64,000 nucleotides of DNA from Campylobacterales bacterium. GTDB lineage: Bacteria; Campylobacterota; Campylobacteria; Campylobacterales; Sulfurovaceae. Numbering within the stretch: the stretch's first letter is position 1; every line of letters starts with the position of its first letter. Where the stretch lies: NCBI GenBank assembly GCA_014763895.1, contig JACXUM010000002.1, positions 49,270 to 113,269 on the forward strand. The letters run 5' to 3'. Position numbers and translations under genes: made by a program. A model generated the notes under the pieces. It searched no databases and was not told the DNA's origin. It saw only the letters and a list, made by a program, of their open reading frames with translations. Shown one piece after another: positions 59,571 to 64,000 of this stretch.

Positions 59571-60320
59571 TTATAAGTTCTTAAATGATAGAAACACGAC
59601 CGTAAGAAGAGCGTTGAGCACGAGAATAAAGATCATCGTATAGCCTGTTGGAAGATCGAAGAGATAGGAGATAGCCAATGCGATCAGGATGTTGAGTGTG
59701 CCAAAGATCCATGCAAAATAAAGGGGCTTGAAACGTTTTTGTACAAGTGCGGCATAAGCGGGTGCGACAAGCAGTGCAAAAACGACCAAAACGCCTGCAT
59801 TTTGAACCGAAGAGGTCACCGTCAGGGCAAGAGTGCCAAAAAAGAGCAGTTCCTTGTAGAGCCCGCTAAGCCTTGGATAAAGTGCGAACATCACAAGGGC
59901 GATCACTCCATAGAGCCACAGTGCCTGGACTACATCTTCTTGCGTGCTAAAGAGAATATCCGCAGCGCTTAACTTGTTGAAAAGCTCCATCCCCTCAGAG
60001 CTTTGCGCAAGGATCAGCATCATAGAAGAGATACCCAGCGCATAGAGCAGCCCGATAAAGGCTTCGATCTGTTTGATCTTGTGTGAAGCCAAGGTGATGG
60101 CCAAAGCCGCAGCAAGGGCAAAAAGCAGCGTCAGCAGCTGCTGATATGCCCCTCCAAAAAAAGCGATACTCAGAGCGGTCCCCACAGCAGCGACCTGCCC
60201 GATCGCAAGATCGGTGAAAATGACGCCTCTTTTGATGATCTCAAGCCCAAAAAGGGCATGGATAAAGACCAACAGGATCGAAAGAGCCAATGCAGGCCAC
60301 AAAAGTGTAATTACTGACAT
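59571..60320 (-). CDS. znuB: ABC-3-type metal ABC transporter permease (ZnuB-like)
   Basis: Eight or so hydrophobic helices; 'IIKRGVIFTDLAIGQVAAVGTALSIAFFG'; overlaps znuA-like gene. Confidence 0.85.
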   Translation of the reverse strand: MSVITLLWPALALSILLVFIHALFGLEIIKRGVIFTDLAIGQVAAVGTALSIAFFGGAYQQLLTLLFALAAALAITLASHKIKQIEAFIGLLYALGISSMMLILAQSSEGMELFNKLSAADILFSTQEDVVQALWLYGVIALVMFALYPRLSGLYKELLFFGTLALTVTSSVQNAGVLVVFALLVAPAYAALVQKRFKPLYFAWIFGTLNILIALAISYLFDLPTGYTMIFILVLNALLTVVFLSFKNL

Positions 60321-61192
60321 AGGAGGTTGGCTATCGTTTCATAAAATGTTTTCAATGTCTCTGTGCCTTCGATACTGCCTACATCATGAGGGATAACCTT
60401 CACGTTTGCACCGGTTTTGGAAGCAATGAACGAAGCGCTTTTCTTCTCATGGTAAGGATCTTGCAAAATAGTGTGAACGTGTTGTTGCTGCATGGTTCTG
60501 ATCACTTCCATCGTATGTTTGGAACTCGGAGTGATCCCCGGGAGCGGTTCGATGGTTGCTGCTATCTTGATACCGTACCGATTGAAAAGATAGTTGTAAA
60601 GCTGGTGGTACTGTACGACCTTTTTACCCTTGCATGAGTGCATTTTACTGTCAAATTGCGTAAGGAATGCATTCCATTTTGTTGTGAAATCCGCAAGACG
60701 GTTTTGATACGCGCTATGGTGCTGCGGATCAAGGTTTGAAAGTTTGTTCGCGATCATTCTTGCAATCGGGACGATGTTATGCGGATCGGTTGAAAAATGG
60801 GGATTGCCTTCGGGGTGCACGTCACCGTAAGCACGCGAGACGGTCGCAGGTTTGTTGATCAGCGCGACAGCCTGGCTGGCATCAACAAACCCTTGGGAAC
60901 CGATAGCGATCTTGGGGTTATTGGCATTTCGAAGCAGTGGCGGCAGCCAGCCTATTTCGAGTCCCGCACCATTGGCTACCAGCATATCTGCCCTGGAGAG
61001 GGTCGGTATCAAAGAGGGTTTTGGGATGATAAAATGCGGGTCGAGCTTTGGCGAAGCCAGAACCTTGACATTCACGTCATCGCCCCCGATCGCTTTAGTA
61101 ATCTCCCCCAGATAGGTATAACTTGCTACGACATTGACCTGTGCGAATGTCCAGCTTGTGATGAAAGCAAATATCCATAAAATCTTTTTCAT
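60311..61192 (-). CDS. znuA: Metal ABC transporter substrate-binding protein (ZnuA-like)
   Basis: Signal peptide; 'VVASYTYLGEITKAIGGDDVNVKVLASPKLDPHFIIPKPSLIPTLSRADMLVANGAGLEIGWL', 'VVQYHQLYNYLFNRYGIKIAATIEPLPGITPS'. Confidence 0.9.
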   Translation of the reverse strand: MKKILWIFAFITSWTFAQVNVVASYTYLGEITKAIGGDDVNVKVLASPKLDPHFIIPKPSLIPTLSRADMLVANGAGLEIGWLPPLLRNANNPKIAIGSQGFVDASQAVALINKPATVSRAYGDVHPEGNPHFSTDPHNIVPIARMIANKLSNLDPQHHSAYQNRLADFTTKWNAFLTQFDSKMHSCKGKKVVQYHQLYNYLFNRYGIKIAATIEPLPGITPSSKHTMEVIRTMQQQHVHTILQDPYHEKKSASFIASKTGANVKVIPHDVGSIEGTETLKTFYETIANLLCQ

Positions 61193-61201
61193 AATGGCTC
61201 C

Positions 61202-62437
61202 TTAAAATGCGTGTGCACCGTGTGCACCGGCTTCTATCGTAAAATCTAAAAGAATCTCTGAGATGTTCTTGCGTTCGTCACCGAACATCTTGGACCTGTC
61301 ATAAGCATACTGAAGCCTGAATTTGGAAAACTCGAACGGTTTGTACTCGAGCATCGCGCTGGTACGGTCAAGATCATGAGGCATATCGGCAAGGTTTTTG
61401 TAGAGACGCTCATAACGGATGCCGGTTGCCCAGTTCTGGTTATAGTCGTAAACAAGCTGAGTATAATAGCCTGCCTGGTCCTGGTCTCCTTGGCTCGTAT
61501 CTTTGTCACGATAGAGGAGCTCAGACTGCCATGCAAGAGAGCTGTAGCTGTCCAGCATCATTTTAAAGGTGAGATCAGCACCGTAAACATCGGTATCCAA
61601 TCCCTCTTCATTTTTGCCGTGTGCGATCGAGAGGCCTCCAAGCAGGGTTGTGTTGTCAGTCAGATCGGTTCCGGTTTTGAGATAGCCTACATAAAGATTG
61701 TTCTTCTCGATATCGCCAAAGCTTACGTCATTGCTTCCTTGCAATGCTTCAACCCCTGCCATCAGATAAGCATCGGTAGGCAGTATCCACTGCAGCTGTA
61801 CACCGGCATCGTTAAGCCCTTCGGCACCGAAGATCGCTTCATAGGCAAGCGGCTGTGAAGTAAAATCCCACGCATGTTGATGGATCGGATTGATACGTCC
61901 GAAATCACTCAGGAACTTTCCTGCTTTTGCACGAAGGCCGTAAGGAAATGCACGGGAGGTGATATAGGCCTCTTCGATCTCGAATTCATCCGGATGCAGA
62001 TGGAACACTGCATCCGCATCAAAATATGGCCCGACGGTCGAATGCATAGCTATCTCAGCATAGTTGAAGTTGAATCCGCGGTTTTTGTTGTAAGGGATCT
62101 CGCTCTCTTCCTGGGGATCGAATTCGCCAAATCCCGGGATAAAATAGCTCTCATAGGTGCTGTTATTGACATTTCTTCCTACTGCCGAACCGTTGAGGAT
62201 CAGTGCAATGTCCGGAAGGAATGATTTCTGGTCAAAGGTAGATGACGGTGCTTGCACATTTGCGGTTGCTGCCGCAGATGCAGAACTCTGCTTTGTTTCA
62301 AGCTCCTCCAATCGCTGTTGAAGCGCGGCAATGATGCGCTGTTGTTGTGCCAATTGCGTTTTGAGCTGTTCCAGGTCGCTTTGTGCAAACAAAGTTGCAG
62401 AAGCAGCGAAGGACAACCCTACGATTTTTTTGATCAT
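61202..62437 (-). CDS. Outer-membrane porin-like protein associated with metal uptake
   Basis: Signal peptide, N-terminal coiled-coil 'LEQLKTQLAQQQRIIAALQQRLEELE', alternating beta-strand pattern, terminal aromatic 'HAF'. Confidence 0.75.
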   Translation of the reverse strand: MIKKIVGLSFAASATLFAQSDLEQLKTQLAQQQRIIAALQQRLEELETKQSSASAAATANVQAPSSTFDQKSFLPDIALILNGSAVGRNVNNSTYESYFIPGFGEFDPQEESEIPYNKNRGFNFNYAEIAMHSTVGPYFDADAVFHLHPDEFEIEEAYITSRAFPYGLRAKAGKFLSDFGRINPIHQHAWDFTSQPLAYEAIFGAEGLNDAGVQLQWILPTDAYLMAGVEALQGSNDVSFGDIEKNNLYVGYLKTGTDLTDNTTLLGGLSIAHGKNEEGLDTDVYGADLTFKMMLDSYSSLAWQSELLYRDKDTSQGDQDQAGYYTQLVYDYNQNWATGIRYERLYKNLADMPHDLDRTSAMLEYKPFEFSKFRLQYAYDRSKMFGDERKNISEILLDFTIEAGAHGAHAF

Positions 62438-62492
62438 AAGATGATTCTCCTAAAATAAATGATATTGGTTTTTTTGTTTTGAAATAGGTTAT

Positions 62493-62765
62493 TTAGGAAA
62501 AGCGGGGAGGGGCTCTTGAAAAATGAAAACGGATGATCAAAGCAGGTATTGACTGCACTGAAAAATCGGCAATGAGCGGATAGAGGGTATCTATTTGTGG
62601 AAGGCTGAAAGTATCGGGTATATCGGCACTGCCAAAGTCTGCCTGGAGCACGCAAAGCTGGCATTCATGATGGGGCTCATGGTCTTCATGGTGATGGAAT
62701 GTCCCCAGGACAGATCCGATCAATAACCATACAATGATAAGTTTTTTTGCCCAGAACCGTTTCAT
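62493..62765 (-). CDS. Small membrane/exported His- and Cys-containing protein
   Basis: 'IVWLLIGSVLGTFHHHEDHEPHHECQLCVLQ', putative metal ligand cluster after a TM/signal. Confidence 0.6.
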   Translation of the reverse strand: MKRFWAKKLIIVWLLIGSVLGTFHHHEDHEPHHECQLCVLQADFGSADIPDTFSLPQIDTLYPLIADFSVQSIPALIIRFHFSRAPPRFS

Positions 62766-62785
62766 GGGCGTATTTTAGCCAAATT

Positions 62786-63763
62786 TTATAAATATCCCTG
62801 CAGCTTGATCAGCATGCCGTAAAGCAGCCCCTCTTTTTGTGAAGCGGATGCTTTTTTCATCGCAATCTCGCTTTCGAGCAGATGTTCAAAGATCTTTAGC
62901 AAGACGGCAGATTTGACGCGCAGTGCCAATTGGGCTTTTTGTTCTTCGATGGGTTTTGGAAGGCGATAGCCAAGTATTTCGGCCGAATCGACAGTACCAT
63001 GCAGTTTGATATAGGCATGGAACAAAAAGACCTGGTTGACAAAGTACTGTGTCGCACGCAGGATGGAGAACTCGTCTTCCCCCAGTTCAAGCAGTTTGCT
63101 GATCGTATCGGTGATCGGTTTTCTGTTGAAGAGATCGATGAGCAGCTGTTCGACTGCCAACGGCGCGGTGGAATAGACCAGCCTGTCGATATCCTTGCTG
63201 GTCACTTTGGTGCCCAAAATGGCAAGTTTTTCCAGTTCATTGGAACAGAGCGCAAGGTTGTTGTGAAGCAGTGCCATGAGATGCTGCAGGGCATAGGCGT
63301 CGATATCCATACCCAGCTTGCGTGCCTTTTGTTCCAGTACAGCCATACCTTCGCGCAGGTTCGGGGCGAAAAGGCGTACCCATACACCGCCGGTTTTGTC
63401 GCTAAAAGAGCTTTGCAGCGTTTTGGCGTCTTTATCCGGGCCGCTGAAGGCATAGAGGAAATAGTTGTCACTGTTTTTGTTTGCAAGTTCCACAAGGTTG
63501 TCCAGCTCTTTTTTGGGGATCTTCTTGTCATGCCTGACAATGACCAGATTGGTCCCCCCAAAGAGAGAGGTCTGGGAGAGAAATGCCTTTGCCTGTCCAA
63601 AATCCCACTCGTCAAAATAGAGCGTAAGCATACTCTCTCTTGCATCGAGCTTTTGGATGTAAAAGTCCAGATAACGGTCGATAGCATAGTCGTTTTCACC
63701 GTAAAAGAGTACGGCTTTTGGCAGTGAAGTTTTGAGTTTCTGGTCAAATTCTTTTTGGTACAT
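62786..63763 (-). CDS. holA: DNA polymerase III delta subunit (HolA)
   Basis: 'AVLFYGENDYAIDRYLDFYIQKL', 'NLVIVRHDKKIPKKELDNLVELAN', 'LLHNNLALCSNELEKLAIL'. Confidence 0.88.
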   Translation of the reverse strand: MYQKEFDQKLKTSLPKAVLFYGENDYAIDRYLDFYIQKLDARESMLTLYFDEWDFGQAKAFLSQTSLFGGTNLVIVRHDKKIPKKELDNLVELANKNSDNYFLYAFSGPDKDAKTLQSSFSDKTGGVWVRLFAPNLREGMAVLEQKARKLGMDIDAYALQHLMALLHNNLALCSNELEKLAILGTKVTSKDIDRLVYSTAPLAVEQLLIDLFNRKPITDTISKLLELGEDEFSILRATQYFVNQVFLFHAYIKLHGTVDSAEILGYRLPKPIEEQKAQLALRVKSAVLLKIFEHLLESEIAMKKASASQKEGLLYGMLIKLQGYL

Positions 63764-64000
63764 TCGGCTGCTTTTGTGAATTTATTTGATAGTGACAGTG
63801 TAGCATATCTAAAGTATGACTCTCTTTTGGTTACAATAATCCAAATCCAAAAGCAGAGCGGTGTATGTTGTTTCAAAAATCGGTTTTAAAGAGTATGGTT
63901 CAGGATGAACGTCTTGTAGCTTCGAGGATAGTGTAAAATAAAGTTCGCAATTTTCATTTACGATACCCTTTCAGAAGAAAGAAACGGAGAGTAAAATGAG

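Noticed and set aside
62930-63727. 265-aa plus-strand ORF antisense to holA
   Set aside because: Entirely overlaps the well-supported holA reading frame; no recognisable motifs, typical mirror ORF.
1-64000. CRISPR arrays, tRNA/rRNA genes, transposons, prophage or toxin–antitoxin modules
   Set aside because: None recognised by eye; no regularly spaced repeats, transposase ORFs or phage structural genes in the ORF track.
63764-64000. Possible gene at the right edge (ATGAG at 63996)
   Set aside because: Only five bases are visible; an RBS-like GGAGAG precedes it but the product cannot be inferred.

Overview
This 64 kb chromosomal window is dense, mostly housekeeping, and looks like Campylobacterota (Sulfurovum/Sulfurimonas-like). 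That assignment rests on protein character and gene order, for example glyQ–Nif3-like–HP0958-like–waaA, and no database search was run. Contents include cell-wall genes (ftsW end, murG, PBP1A, murC, PBP4-type dacB), translation genes (alaS, glyQ, ffh, rpsP-khpA-rimM-trmD-rplS, smpB, truB, rpsF-ssb-rpsR), SecDF-YajC, and amino acid/cofactor genes (glnA, dapC-like, hisG, pyrC, ispE, pabC, cysK/M, coaX). I recognised no rRNA, tRNA, CRISPR array, transposon or prophage. The main accessory or under-described items are: (1) a two-gene module of a small CPBP/Rce1-type glutamic intramembrane protease directly downstream of a subtilase ending in Gly8-Cys + TM + Arg cluster, a probable dedicated C-terminal sorting (JDVT-CTERM-like/myxosortase-like) enzyme/substrate pair; (2) an ovoA plus PatB/MalY-type lyase pair, probably a complete ovothiol pathway, coupled to a PBP4-SPOR fusion; (3) a small protein with an SspB-like pattern, a possible ClpX adaptor; (4) a YfgM/BamB-like pair; (5) a znuAB-like locus without a visible ATPase gene, plus an outer-membrane protein and a His/Cys-rich small protein; (6) several unannotated intergenic repeats, a structured rpsP leader, and perfect hairpins that overlap stop codons.
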